Origin: Plesiocystis pacifica SIR-1
GTDB lineage: Bacteria; Myxococcota_A; Polyangia; Nannocystales; Nannocystaceae
Assembly (NCBI RefSeq): GCF_000170895.1
Contig: NZ_ABCS01000014.1
Span: 1-64,000 of the forward strand
Length of the DNA stretch: 64,000 nt
Direction of reading: 5' to 3'
The notes under the pieces were generated by a model. That model searched no databases and had not been told where the DNA came from. It saw only the letters and a program-made list of their open reading frames with translations. Each line of letters opens with the position of its first letter. Positions within the stretch are counted from its first letter, which is position 1. Position numbers and translations under genes: made by a program. Below are positions 28,744 to 36,692 of the stretch, piece by piece.

Positions 28744-29367
28744 TCACAGCGGGTCTGACGGGCAAGGGATGTTCAGCCGCGACTCCAGCAGCGGCCACTC
28801 GCCGTCCTGGGCCTCGGCGAAGAAGCCCGAGACCCACCACGCGCCGATGTCCTCCAGGGCGTTGCCGCTCAGGTCTTCGATGCGCGGCCGGCTCGCCTGG
28901 CTGTAGTGCAAGTGCAGCCCGACGGGGATGCCCTGGGCCTCGGCCTCGGCGATCGCGTCACACACCTCCACCTCGAGGGGGTAGCTCAACGACAAGCGCA
29001 GCTCGTCGGCGCTCGCCCCCGCCTCGACCCGGACCACGTTGGTGAAGCCGTGGCGAAAGCCCTCCTCGCTCAGCACCGAGGGCGGCGGGGCCCCGGGCAA
29101 GCCGTCGTCGAAGTGGTGGGCGAGGTCGTAGTAGATGGTGTGGATCGAGCTGTCCTCGAGCTCGACGACCATGGCGGTGCCGAGGCGGAAGTGAGCGCTC
29201 GGGTCGACCTCGTCGACGGGGCCGAGGGCCTCGCTGAACTGCAGCACGACCACGGTGGGGCTCTCGAAGTGGGCCTCGACGAGCTCTGGAGCCGTGAGGT
29301 CCTCGCCCGCGCACGCTCCCGCCGCGAGGGCCAGGGGCACGAGCGAACGCGGACACGAGGGGCTCAC
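28744..29367 (-). CDS. Predicted exported protein, Ig-like
   Basis: 207 residues from a GTG at 29367. A short hydrophobic N-terminus (LVPLALAAGACAG) suggests export, possibly as a lipoprotein, although the site before Cys is not canonical. The body starts APELVEAHFESPTVVVLQFSEAL, a pattern common in bacterial Ig-like domains that score departures from expected strands, and ends with DLSGNALEDIGAWWVSGFF. Function not recognised. It is separated by 101 bp from the DUF1592 operon, same strand. Confidence 0.65.
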   Translation of the reverse strand: MSPSCPRSLVPLALAAGACAGEDLTAPELVEAHFESPTVVVLQFSEALGPVDEVDPSAHFRLGTAMVVELEDSSIHTIYYDLAHHFDDGLPGAPPPSVLSEEGFRHGFTNVVRVEAGASADELRLSLSYPLEVEVCDAIAEAEAQGIPVGLHLHYSQASRPRIEDLSGNALEDIGAWWVSGFFAEAQDGEWPLLESRLNIPCPSDPL

Positions 29368-29743
29368 CCATCGAGCCTAGCAGTCGCCCACCCCGGCCGC
29401 GCCGGGACCCATGATCCACGAAAGCATCGTCCACGGACTCAGCTGGCGCTGAACCCGTGGGCGGCTGCTAGGCTCGGTAGGCTGATCGGCGACGCTCATT
29501 CGCGCACAGGCAGCGTTCGAAACGGGCTCCTCTCGCACTCCCCCCCCGATGCCACTCGTCCAGCGAAGGCACCTGATGCGCTAGCAGGCCGAACATAGCC
29601 CTGCACCACGTCCGCCGCCGAAGGAGCTCAGCACGCACCACGTGCACCCCCTCGCCAATGGAGAGGCATGGTTCTCAGTGGGTCGACCTCGAGCTTCCCC
29701 CTCGACGCCGAGTCCTGCCTGCTCTCCTCGCCCCAATGAAACA
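29368..29743. other. Long non-coding stretch
   Basis: 376 bp without a supported gene. 29404-29446 contains GATCCACGAAAGCATCGTCCACGGACTCAG-like sequence that loosely resembles the hairpin repeat at 26.8 kb, too weak to call a copy. A short leftward ORF (29581-29787, 68 codons) has no recognisable feature. Confidence 0.4.
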
Positions 29744-29769
29744 GCGCCCGCTGCACGAAGCAGGGGCGC
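29744..29769 (-). terminator. Intrinsic-type terminator of the RRM gene
   Basis: Arms GCGCCC-G-CTGC (29744-29754) and GCAG-GGGCGC (29760-29769) pair with one bulge around a 5-nt loop. In the leftward direction the stem is followed by TGTTTCATT. It lies 45 bp after the stop of the RRM gene. A second palindrome, ATGGGTC-CAT-GACCCAT, sits at 29778-29794 between them. Confidence 0.65.
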
Positions 29770-29813
29770 CAGGTTCGATGGGTCCATGACCCATGCTCTC
29801 AGGGCTCTATGAA

Positions 29814-30323
29814 CTAGTAGCGGCCGCCGCCGTAGCCACCGCCACCGCCACCGCCACCGCCGTAGCCGCCACCGCCGCCTCCGCGACCGCCGCGACCACC
29901 GCCGCCGCCGCCGCCGCGACCGCCGCGACCACCGCCGCCGCCGCCGCCGTAGCCACCGCCACCGCCGCCGCGACCACCGCCGCCGCCGCCGTAGCCGCCG
30001 CCACCGCCGCCGTAGCCGCCGCCACCGCCGCCGCGACCACCGCCGCCGCCGCCGCGGCCGCCGCCGCCACCGCCACCGCGCTCGTTGGCCTCGTTAACTC
30101 GGATCGCGCGGCCGTCAACGATGGCGCCGTTCATCTTCTCGATCGCCTCTTTGGCAGCGTCTGCGTCACCCATGGTGACGAAGCCGAAGCCGCGCGAGCG
30201 TCCGGTGTCCCGGTCTAGGATCACCTTCGCCTCGACGACGGGACCGATCTCTTCAAAGGCTGCACGGAGACCATCGTCGTCAGTACCCCAGCTGATGCCA
30301 CCAACGAATAGTTTGTTCGACAT
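29814..30323 (-). CDS. Glycine-rich RRM RNA-binding protein
   Basis: 169 residues. One RNA recognition motif fills residues 1-82, with RNP2 LFVGGI (5-10) and RNP1 RGFGFVTM (44-51), both with the aromatic residues that stack on RNA. Residues 83-169 are almost only Gly broken by Arg and Tyr (RGG, YGG), encoded by imperfect CCG/CCA-type trinucleotide repeats. This is the layout of cyanobacterial Rbp and eukaryotic hnRNP-like or GRP proteins, which chaperone mRNA and respond to cold or stress. The RGG/YGG tail is of the kind that drives RNA-dependent condensation. A terminator follows, so it is monocistronic. Confidence 0.93.
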   Translation of the reverse strand: MSNKLFVGGISWGTDDDGLRAAFEEIGPVVEAKVILDRDTGRSRGFGFVTMGDADAAKEAIEKMNGAIVDGRAIRVNEANERGGGGGGGRGGGGGGRGGGGGGYGGGGGGYGGGGGGRGGGGGGYGGGGGGGRGGRGGGGGGGRGGRGGGGGGYGGGGGGGGGYGGGRY

Positions 30324-30505
30324 GGAAATTTCGCTTCGTGTGCACCGCTCGCGCGCTCAAACGCGGCGGCGTCTTGGATGAATGGGTTGGGCTCGGCTAA
30401 GTTGCCTTCGTCTCGCTCGACACGCTCACCGTTTCGGCGAATGTCGAAGGCACAGCCTCGAATCTGGCCCTTGGTATCCGCGAACGCCGGACTTTGCACG
30501 GGGAA

Positions 30506-30529
30506 CGTTTGTGAGCAGATTCACAAACG
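30506..30529. promoter_or_regulatory. Perfect inverted repeat, candidate operator
   Basis: CGTTTGTGA (30506-30514) and TCACAAACG (30521-30529) are perfect 9-bp arms separated by 6 bp. The site lies in the 222-bp divergent region between the RRM gene and the M28 peptidase gene, 17 bp before the latter's start. Arm size and spacing suit a dimeric repressor; a hairpin in the 5' leader is the alternative. Confidence 0.5.
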
Positions 30530-30545
30530 CCGCTAAAACGCCATC

Positions 30546-32246
30546 ATGCTATGCCGAGCCATGGTTCGCAGCCTTCGCTTTGCTTCGCTAGCCCTGCCCT
30601 TCCTCGCCGCATGCCACCCCGCGGGCGCGAGCTCGGCGGCCGAACCGGGCCCTCAGGAGGCCGCCGACCCGGGCTCCGGGCCCGCCCTGAGCGTCGCTTT
30701 CCTACGTAGCTTCACGGAGAGTTTCTCCCGCGACGAGCTCGGCGGGCGCTTGCCGGGCAGCGAGGGCGCCGCCCAGGCCGTCGGTGAGCTCGTCGCCGCC
30801 ATGGAGGCGATCGGCCTCGAGCCGGCGGGCGACGGCGGCGGCTGGACCCAGGCGGTGAGCTTGCGCGGCGTGAGCCTGGACCGTGCGGCCTCCCGGCTCG
30901 AGATCGTGTCTGCGGGCGGCGCGGCCGGAGCCTTCGCCTTCGCCCAGGACTGGGTCGGGACCAGCTTCGCTGCGGGGACCGCACGCAGCCTCGACGCCGA
31001 GCTCGTGTTCGTGGGCTACGGCGTGAGCGCGCCCGAGTACGACTGGGACGACTACGCGGGCGTCGACGTGCGCGGCAAGGTCGTGCTCGCCTTCGTCGGC
31101 GATCCGCCCACGGAGGACGGGCGCTTCGGGGGCCCCGCGATGACCTACTACGGGCGCTGGACCTACAAGTTCGAGCGCGCCCTCGAGGCCGGGGCCGCGG
31201 GCTGCCTGGTCATCCACGAGGACGCCCCCGCCTCCTACGGCTGGAACGTGCCGACCACCAGCTACTCGGGCGAGCGCTTCCACGTCCTCGACGGCGAGGG
31301 CCAGCCGCCCCCGGCCCTGGATCTGCGCGGGTGGATCTCCGCCGGGGCGACAGACGCCCTCGCCAAGGCCCAGGGCGCGAGCCTCGAGCAGTGGCACGCC
31401 CAAGCCATGGCCCCCGAGTTCGCCGCGGCGCCCCTGGGCGTGCGCCTGCGCGGCGAGCTGCGCACGAGCGAGCGCCAGATCGCCGACGTCAACGTGCTCG
31501 GCCGCCTGCCCGGCTCCGACCCCGAGCACGCCGACGAGGCCGTGTTCGTGACCGCCCACTGGGACCACATGGGCACCGACGCCGACAAGCTCGCGGCCGG
31601 CGAGGACGGCATCTACAACGGCGCCGTGGACAACGCGAGCGGCATCGCGGGCATGCTCGGCGTGGCCGCGCAGCTGCGCGCCGACCAGCTCGCCGGCGAG
31701 GCCCTGCCCCGCTCCGCCGTGTTCCTGGCGACCACCGCCGAGGAGCAGGGCCTGCTCGGCTCGCGCTACTTCGTCGCCAACCCGACCCTGCCCCTCGACG
31801 ACGTGGTCGCGGTGATCAACATCGACAGCATGAACGTGTTCGGCCAGACCCGCGCCGTCGAGATCGTCGGCTGGGGCCAGACCACCCTGGAAGAGCGCGT
31901 GGTCGCCCTCGCCGGGGAGCAGGGCCGCGCCGTCATCCCCGACCGCCACCCGGCCTCGGGCGGCTTCTATCGCTCGGACCACTTCCCCTTCGCCCTCGCC
32001 GGCGTGCCCGCGCTCTACTTCCACAGCAGCCTCGACATGGTCGAGGGCGGCACGGCGGCCGGCGACGCCCTCGGGGCGGGGATGCGCGAGCGCTACCACA
32101 CCCCTGCGGACGAGTTCGACCCGACCTGGAGCTTCGAGGGCGCGCTCCAGGACGCGCAGCTGGTCGTCGCGCTGATCCGCCAGCTCGGGCAGCCCGACGC
32201 GACCCCGCGCTACAAGCCCGAGAGTGAATTCGCGGGCAAGCGCTGA
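30546..32246 (+). CDS. M28-family metallopeptidase lipoprotein
   Basis: 566 residues. The signal peptide ends in LAAC; an ATG at 30561 is an equally good start. A PA-type insertion (VFVGYGVSAPEYDWDDYAG) precedes the catalytic domain. The two-zinc site is intact: His338 in TAHWDHMG, Asp362 in NGAVDNASG, Glu399/Glu400 in TTAEEQGLLGS, Asp427 in INIDSMN and His518 in RYHTPADE. Such aminopeptidases release N-terminal residues from peptides at the cell surface or in the periplasm. It serves as an in-window active reference for the degenerate M28 homologue at 60771-62531. Confidence 0.93.
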   Translation: MLCRAMVRSLRFASLALPFLAACHPAGASSAAEPGPQEAADPGSGPALSVAFLRSFTESFSRDELGGRLPGSEGAAQAVGELVAAMEAIGLEPAGDGGGWTQAVSLRGVSLDRAASRLEIVSAGGAAGAFAFAQDWVGTSFAAGTARSLDAELVFVGYGVSAPEYDWDDYAGVDVRGKVVLAFVGDPPTEDGRFGGPAMTYYGRWTYKFERALEAGAAGCLVIHEDAPASYGWNVPTTSYSGERFHVLDGEGQPPPALDLRGWISAGATDALAKAQGASLEQWHAQAMAPEFAAAPLGVRLRGELRTSERQIADVNVLGRLPGSDPEHADEAVFVTAHWDHMGTDADKLAAGEDGIYNGAVDNASGIAGMLGVAAQLRADQLAGEALPRSAVFLATTAEEQGLLGSRYFVANPTLPLDDVVAVINIDSMNVFGQTRAVEIVGWGQTTLEERVVALAGEQGRAVIPDRHPASGGFYRSDHFPFALAGVPALYFHSSLDMVEGGTAAGDALGAGMRERYHTPADEFDPTWSFEGALQDAQLVVALIRQLGQPDATPRYKPESEFAGKR

Positions 32247-32301
32247 CCGAGGCTGGACTCCAGCCCTTGATGAGAACGCCGTCCAAAGGCACATTCGAGC
32301 G

Positions 32302-32643
32302 GTGTCAGGCGAGTCGAGACTCGGCAGCGCGGCGGCCAAGGCCGGCATCGTCACCGGTGTTGTGTGCGGGGCGCTCGTCGCCTTTGCCCGCGGCCTGCTG
32401 AAGATCCCGGCGAGGTACTTGTGCCCCGAGGGCAGCACGCCGAGCTTCGAAGAGAGCGTCGCCTACACCGACCACGGCGAGGGCACGCAGATGACCCTCT
32501 ACTGCCTCGACCAGGCCGGGGCGGTCGTCGGGCAGTGGGACAGCATCGTCTTGGTCCTGTGCTACGCCGTGGTCTTCTTCGCGGTGCTGCTCGGGCCGAT
32601 GGTCTTGATGACGCCGCCGCCCAAGCGCGCCGACGAGACCTGA
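32302..32643 (+). CDS. Small membrane protein with two transmembrane helices
   Basis: 113 residues from GTG 32302. Two hydrophobic segments (AGIVTGVVCGALVAFARGLL, and SIVLVLCYAVVFFAVLLG near the C-terminus) flank a polar loop of about 55 residues with two Cys (YLCPEGS, LYCLDQAG), which is probably extracytoplasmic. Family not recognised. It begins 55 bp after the M28 peptidase and may be cotranscribed. Confidence 0.65.
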   Translation: MSGESRLGSAAAKAGIVTGVVCGALVAFARGLLKIPARYLCPEGSTPSFEESVAYTDHGEGTQMTLYCLDQAGAVVGQWDSIVLVLCYAVVFFAVLLGPMVLMTPPPKRADET

Positions 32644-32653
32644 ACAGGGCATC

Positions 32654-33322
32654 TCAGCGGGGCAAAATCCGCGCGGGGCGGGTCACGGCGTCGCTGTCGG
32701 CGTGCTCGCGCAGCTCGACCGCGCCGTCGTCGAGGAGCAGCTCGCCGAGCTCGAAGCGGTAGCGGCAGCCCACGTGGCCCTCGGCCGCGCCGCGCAGGCG
32801 GAGGACCTGGACCTTGCGCCCCGTGGCCGTCTCGATCGCGGTCTGGGCGAAGCCCATGGCCGTGTACTCGATGCTCCGGTGCCAGCGCGGCACGTCGAGG
32901 ATCTCGACCTCGAAGGTCCCGTCCGCGCCCCCGACGTCGAGCTCGCCCGCGTCCGAGTAGACCCGCCACAGGCGCCCGAGGATCCGGGTCAAGCGGCGCC
33001 GCTCCGCGGCCGGGCCGTAGCTCCCCGACTCCCCCGAAGACGCGAGCAGGTGACGGTAGGGCCCGCGCTCGAGCGCCCACCGGCCGAGGGTCGCGCCCAT
33101 CTTCCAGTACTCGCGCTCATCCCCGGCGTAAAAGCGCTCGAGCCACGCCTCCTGGAAGCGCACGTAGTCGTCGAAGGGCACCAGCGTCGACGACTGGATG
33201 GGCCCGCGGAACAGGGACGACTCGGCCCGCAGCTGGTTCTCGAGGCGCAGCCACGCGAAGTCTCCGAACTCGCGGATCAGGTGATCGCGGCGCGCCGCGA
33301 AGAAGCTCCCCTTGATGAACAT
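32654..33322 (-). CDS. TIGR02265/DUF2378-like myxobacterial protein
   Basis: 222 residues from ATG 33322 (MFIKGSFF). The pattern of an N-terminal KGSFF-x-R segment, a central FQEAWLERFYAGDEREYWKMG, GRLWRVYSDAGELDV, and a C-terminal GFAQTAIETATGRKV then GHVGCRYRFEL matches the family TIGR02265 (DUF2378), which expanded in myxobacteria and recalls heme-NO-binding or 4-vinyl-reductase folds. Function is unknown in the family; a small-molecule or signalling role is suspected. The single Cys in GHVGCRYRFEL is at the usual place. Assignment is from memory of the pattern. Confidence 0.7.
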   Translation of the reverse strand: MFIKGSFFAARRDHLIREFGDFAWLRLENQLRAESSLFRGPIQSSTLVPFDDYVRFQEAWLERFYAGDEREYWKMGATLGRWALERGPYRHLLASSGESGSYGPAAERRRLTRILGRLWRVYSDAGELDVGGADGTFEVEILDVPRWHRSIEYTAMGFAQTAIETATGRKVQVLRLRGAAEGHVGCRYRFELGELLLDDGAVELREHADSDAVTRPARILPR

Positions 33323-33503
33323 CGCTAGCTCCCAGCTTGGGTCCAGACGCGGCGCAGCGCCGCGGTTGGAGGAGAAGGTGCATCGCCAGTCACGCGTTGC
33401 CAACTCTCCGCGAGGTTGGAATTGACCCCAACGCGCACCCCTTCACCTCACCCGCCGAGCAGGCTCACCCTCCGATGGGGCGCGAGCGCGCCGCGACCTA
33501 GGC

Positions 33504-34229
33504 TCACACGTGCACGCGCTTGAGGGTCTGGAGCAGCACGCGCCCCGGCCCGGTCAGCTGCGTCATGAACACGCCCTCTCGGGCGAACAACATCTTGAAC
33601 AGCCCGCCGACCCCGACCACGCCGTAGTCGACCTCGGAGCCGTAGGCCGCGAGGTTGCCGGTGGACACGAGCAGGCGCTCGCCCGCAGCCAGATCGCGCT
33701 GGATGAAGTCGCCCTTGCCGTGGATGAACACCAGGCCGCGGCCCGAGATTTTCTGCAGCAACAGCCCGGCGCCGCCAAAGAAGGCCGCGCCGGCGCGGCG
33801 GGCCGCCGTGACGTCGATCTGCACGCCGCCGACGGCGGCGAGGAAGGCCCCTGGGGTGCAGGTCACCGGGCCCCAGCTCAGGTCCCAGGCGGCGATCTTG
33901 CCGGTGTCGTTGGCCCCGAGCACGACCTTGGCCCCGGGGCGCTTGGCCGTGACCCGCGTCATCGTCAGGCCCTCGCCCGAGAGCATGCGCGACAGCGAGT
34001 TGCCCGGGATCTCCAGGCTCCACTCGATGCTGTCGTCGTAGCAGATCAGCGCGCCCTTGCTCGCCCACATCGACTGGCCCTCGTCGAGGCTCAGCTCGAT
34101 GGTCTGGGCGATGTTGCCGTGGAGCTGGTAGCTGTCGTTCCAGGGCGTCTGCGGCACCGGGACCGTGCTCGACGGCGCGGCGACGAGGGCGGAACCATGC
34201 GGGGCTTCAGACGGCGGCAGGGGTTGCAC
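33504..34229 (-). CDS. AIM24 family protein
   Basis: 241 residues from a GTG at 34229. The body fits the AIM24/DUF124 fold: AQTIELSLDEGQSMWASKGALICY, FFGGAGLLLQKISGRGLVFIHGKGD, LLVSTGNLAAYGSEVDYGV, EGVFMTQLTGPGRVLLQTL. These double-psi/beta-sandwich proteins have no known catalytic activity. The first 25 or so residues are Pro/Ser/Ala-rich and variable. The start codon lies in the loop of a 10-bp hairpin, and no later Met precedes the domain, so translation may be modulated by that structure. Confidence 0.88.
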   Translation of the reverse strand: MQPLPPSEAPHGSALVAAPSSTVPVPQTPWNDSYQLHGNIAQTIELSLDEGQSMWASKGALICYDDSIEWSLEIPGNSLSRMLSGEGLTMTRVTAKRPGAKVVLGANDTGKIAAWDLSWGPVTCTPGAFLAAVGGVQIDVTAARRAGAAFFGGAGLLLQKISGRGLVFIHGKGDFIQRDLAAGERLLVSTGNLAAYGSEVDYGVVGVGGLFKMLFAREGVFMTQLTGPGRVLLQTLKRVHV

Positions 34230-34250
34230 GGCTCAGCGTACAACCCCTGC
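34217..34250 (-). promoter_or_regulatory. Hairpin enclosing the AIM24 start codon
   Basis: GCAGGGGTTG (34217-34226) and CAACCCCTGC (34241-34250) form a perfect 10-bp stem with a 14-nt loop. On the transcribed strand the GTG start (34229-34227) is the 3' end of the loop, and the descending arm encodes the second to fourth codons. It could gate ribosome access or be the terminator of the upstream Dcp-like gene. Confidence 0.5.
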
Positions 34251-34303
34251 GGAGTTTTATTCTAGGCGCGCTGCCGCGCCCCTGGGTGCCCTACTCGACT
34301 GCC

Positions 34304-36460
34304 CTACTCGATGAGGCCGCGGCGGCGCAGCAGGGCGTCCACCGAGGGCTCTTGACCGCGGTAGTTGACGTACTGCTCCATGGGCTCGATGGTGTTCCCG
34401 CGGCTGAGAATTTTCTCGCGGAACAGGTCGCCGTTGGCCCGGGTCAGGCCGCCCTGCGTGCCCATGTAGGCGAAGGCGTCGGCGGCCAGGACCTCGGTCC
34501 ACAGGTAGGCGTAGTAGCCGGCCGAGTAGCCCCCCGCGAAGGTGTGCGAGAAGTAGGGCGACTTGTAGCGCGGGGGCACGGCGGCCATGAGCAGGCCGTG
34601 CTTGTCGAGGGCGGCGCGCTCGAAGGCCTCGACGTCGGTGACCGCGGTGACCTGCTCACCGTCGGCGAGCAGGTGCCACTCCATGTCGAGCAGGGCCGAG
34701 CCGAGGTACTCGGCGCTGTCGAAGCCCTGGTTGAACTTGCGCGAGTCGAGCAGCTTGGTCAGCAGCTCGGGCGGGATGGCCTCGCCGGTCTGGTAGTGCT
34801 TGGCGAAGTTGCCCAGGACCTTGGGGTCGATGGCCCAGTCCTCCTCGAACTGCGAGGGGAACTCGACGTAGTCCCGCGGCACCGAGGTGCCCGCGAGGGT
34901 CGGGTAGGTCGCGTCCGAGAACAGGCCGTGCACGCCGTGGCCCATCTCGTGGAACATGGTCTGGACCTCGTCGAAGGTCAGCAGCGCCGGCTCGCCCTCG
35001 GCGGGCTTGGGGATGTTGAGGCAGTTGACGATGACCGGCTTGCGCCCGAGCAGCTTGCTCTGGCCGACGATGGCGTTCATCCACGCCCCGCCGCGCTTGC
35101 CCTCGCGGGCGAAGTAGTCGGCGTAGAACAGCCCGATGGAGCTGCCGTCCTCGTCGAAGACCTCGAAGGTGCGCACGTCCGGGTGGTAGGTGGGCAGGTC
35201 GTCGCGCTCTTTGAAGGTGATGCCGAACAGCTGCTCCATGGTGAAGAACAGCCCGTCGTTGCGCACGCGCTCGAGCTCGAAGTAGGCGCGGACCTGGGCC
35301 TCGTCGAGGTCGAATTTCTTGGTCCGGACCTTCTCGGCGTAATAGAACCAGTCCCAGGGCTGGAGCTCGAACTTCTTCCCGTCGGCCTTGATGGCCTTTT
35401 GGATCTCCTTGGCCTCGGCCTTGGTCTTGTCGGCGACCTGGGGCGCGAGGTCGTCGAGGATCTTGAGGACCGCGGCGGGCTTTTGGGCCATCTGCTCGGC
35501 GAGCACGTAGTCGGCCCAGGTCTCGTAGCCGAGCAGCTTGGCCTTGCGCGCGCGCAGGGCCACGATGCGCAGGAGCACCGGCCCGTTGTCCGCGACCCCG
35601 CGGGTCGACGAGGCTTTCCACAGGCGCTCGCGCAGCTCCCGGTTCTCGAGGCTCGAGAGCAGCGGGTGGCGGGTCGTGTTGAGCAAGCTGATGAGGAACT
35701 TGCCGTCGTGGCCCGCGGCCTTCGCCGCCGCGCCCAGGCCGGCGATCTGAGACTCGCTCAGGCCCGCGAGCTGGGCCTCGTCGTCGACGAGCACCGCCCC
35801 CTTTTCCGTGGACGCGAGCACGTTCTGGCTGAACTTGGTGGTCAGCTCGGACATCTCCGAGTTGATGGCCCGGATCTCGGTCTTGACCCCCTCGTCGAGC
35901 TTGGCGCCGGCGCGCACGAAGCGGGTGTAGATTTTTTCGACCAGGCGCAGGTCCTCGCCCGAGAGCGACTCGCGGGCCTGGTAGACGGCCTCGACCCGGG
36001 CGAAGAGCGCGGCGTCGAGGTTGATGGAGTCGTAGTGGGCCGAGAACTTGGGGGCGTACTCGGCCTCGAGCGCGCGGATCTCGTCGTTGGACACCGTGCC
36101 GCTCATGCTGAAGAACACGCTCGTGGCGCGGTCGAGGATGGCCCCGCTGCGCTCCATGGCGACGATGGTGTTCTCGAAGGTCGGCGGCTCCTCGCTGGTG
36201 GCGATCGCCTGGATCTCGGCGGCCTGCTCCTCCATGCCCTGGTCGAAGGCGGGGCGGAAGTGCGCCAGCTCGACCTTGGAGTAGTCGGGGGCCTCGTACT
36301 GCAGCGTGCTCTTGGTCAGCATGGGGTTGTCGGAGTCGGTGCGGGGCGCGGTCTCGCTCGTGGGGCTCAGGTCGGGCTGGGTCTGCGTGCTCGTGCTGTG
36401 AGAGCAAGCCACGATCGAGACGGCGGAGGCGAGGGCGAGGACGAAGGACGAGCTGCGCAT
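34304..36460 (-). CDS. dcp: M3-family peptidyl-dipeptidase (Dcp-like) lipoprotein
   Basis: 718 residues from ATG 36460. The signal peptide ends in SIVAC, then a short polar linker. The M3 body has the zinc motif HEMGH (His504, Glu505, His508) in FHEMGHGVHG and the third-ligand region DYVEFPSQFEEDW. The size and C-terminal block GGYSAGYYAYLWTEVLAADAF fit peptidyl-dipeptidase Dcp, which removes C-terminal dipeptides from oligopeptides. Unlike the mainly soluble enterobacterial enzyme it carries a lipoprotein-type signal, so it probably works in the periplasm or on the outer membrane, complementing the M4 and M28 peptidases of this window. Confidence 0.93.
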   Translation of the reverse strand: MRSSSFVLALASAVSIVACSHSTSTQTQPDLSPTSETAPRTDSDNPMLTKSTLQYEAPDYSKVELAHFRPAFDQGMEEQAAEIQAIATSEEPPTFENTIVAMERSGAILDRATSVFFSMSGTVSNDEIRALEAEYAPKFSAHYDSINLDAALFARVEAVYQARESLSGEDLRLVEKIYTRFVRAGAKLDEGVKTEIRAINSEMSELTTKFSQNVLASTEKGAVLVDDEAQLAGLSESQIAGLGAAAKAAGHDGKFLISLLNTTRHPLLSSLENRELRERLWKASSTRGVADNGPVLLRIVALRARKAKLLGYETWADYVLAEQMAQKPAAVLKILDDLAPQVADKTKAEAKEIQKAIKADGKKFELQPWDWFYYAEKVRTKKFDLDEAQVRAYFELERVRNDGLFFTMEQLFGITFKERDDLPTYHPDVRTFEVFDEDGSSIGLFYADYFAREGKRGGAWMNAIVGQSKLLGRKPVIVNCLNIPKPAEGEPALLTFDEVQTMFHEMGHGVHGLFSDATYPTLAGTSVPRDYVEFPSQFEEDWAIDPKVLGNFAKHYQTGEAIPPELLTKLLDSRKFNQGFDSAEYLGSALLDMEWHLLADGEQVTAVTDVEAFERAALDKHGLLMAAVPPRYKSPYFSHTFAGGYSAGYYAYLWTEVLAADAFAYMGTQGGLTRANGDLFREKILSRGNTIEPMEQYVNYRGQEPSVDALLRRRGLIE

Positions 36461-36692
36461 GGTGTTCTCGGGTTGGCGGGGCCGCGCGGGCCCAGGAAGC
36501 GCGGACTCTACCACTTTCGGGTACATCACCGCCCTTTCCGGAGGCGGGCTCGAGCCGGGCCCGAGGTGAGATCGGACGCACCCGAGGCGGACCTGCGGCG
36601 GAACCTCGCTCAGTCCCTCGCTACCGAGAAAGCGCGTGCTTCCTCAACCATTCACGCTAGTTTGTCGTTGGGTCGAAGCGCCGATCACGACC
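36461..36692. promoter_or_regulatory. Divergent promoter region, dcp / LRR lipoprotein
   Basis: A 232-bp region between divergent starts at 36460 (-) and 36693 (+). An AT-enriched stretch near 36630-36670 (CTTCCTCAACCATTCACGCTAG) is the most likely promoter for the rightward gene. No operator-like repeat stands out. Confidence 0.35.

Noticed and set aside
29404..29446. Possible third copy of the hairpin repeat
   Set aside because: Only short stretches (GTCCACG, GGACCC) match; similarity is near chance for this composition.
29505..29545. GTTCGAAAC resembling a tRNA T-loop
   Set aside because: No complementary T-stem, acceptor stem or anticodon arm can be built around it.
29581..29787. Short leftward ORF of 68 codons
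   Set aside because: It overlaps the RRM terminator and has no recognisable feature or ribosome binding site.
29820..30080. CCG/CCA trinucleotide repeat tract as a satellite
   Set aside because: It is the coding sequence of the Gly-rich tail of the RRM protein.
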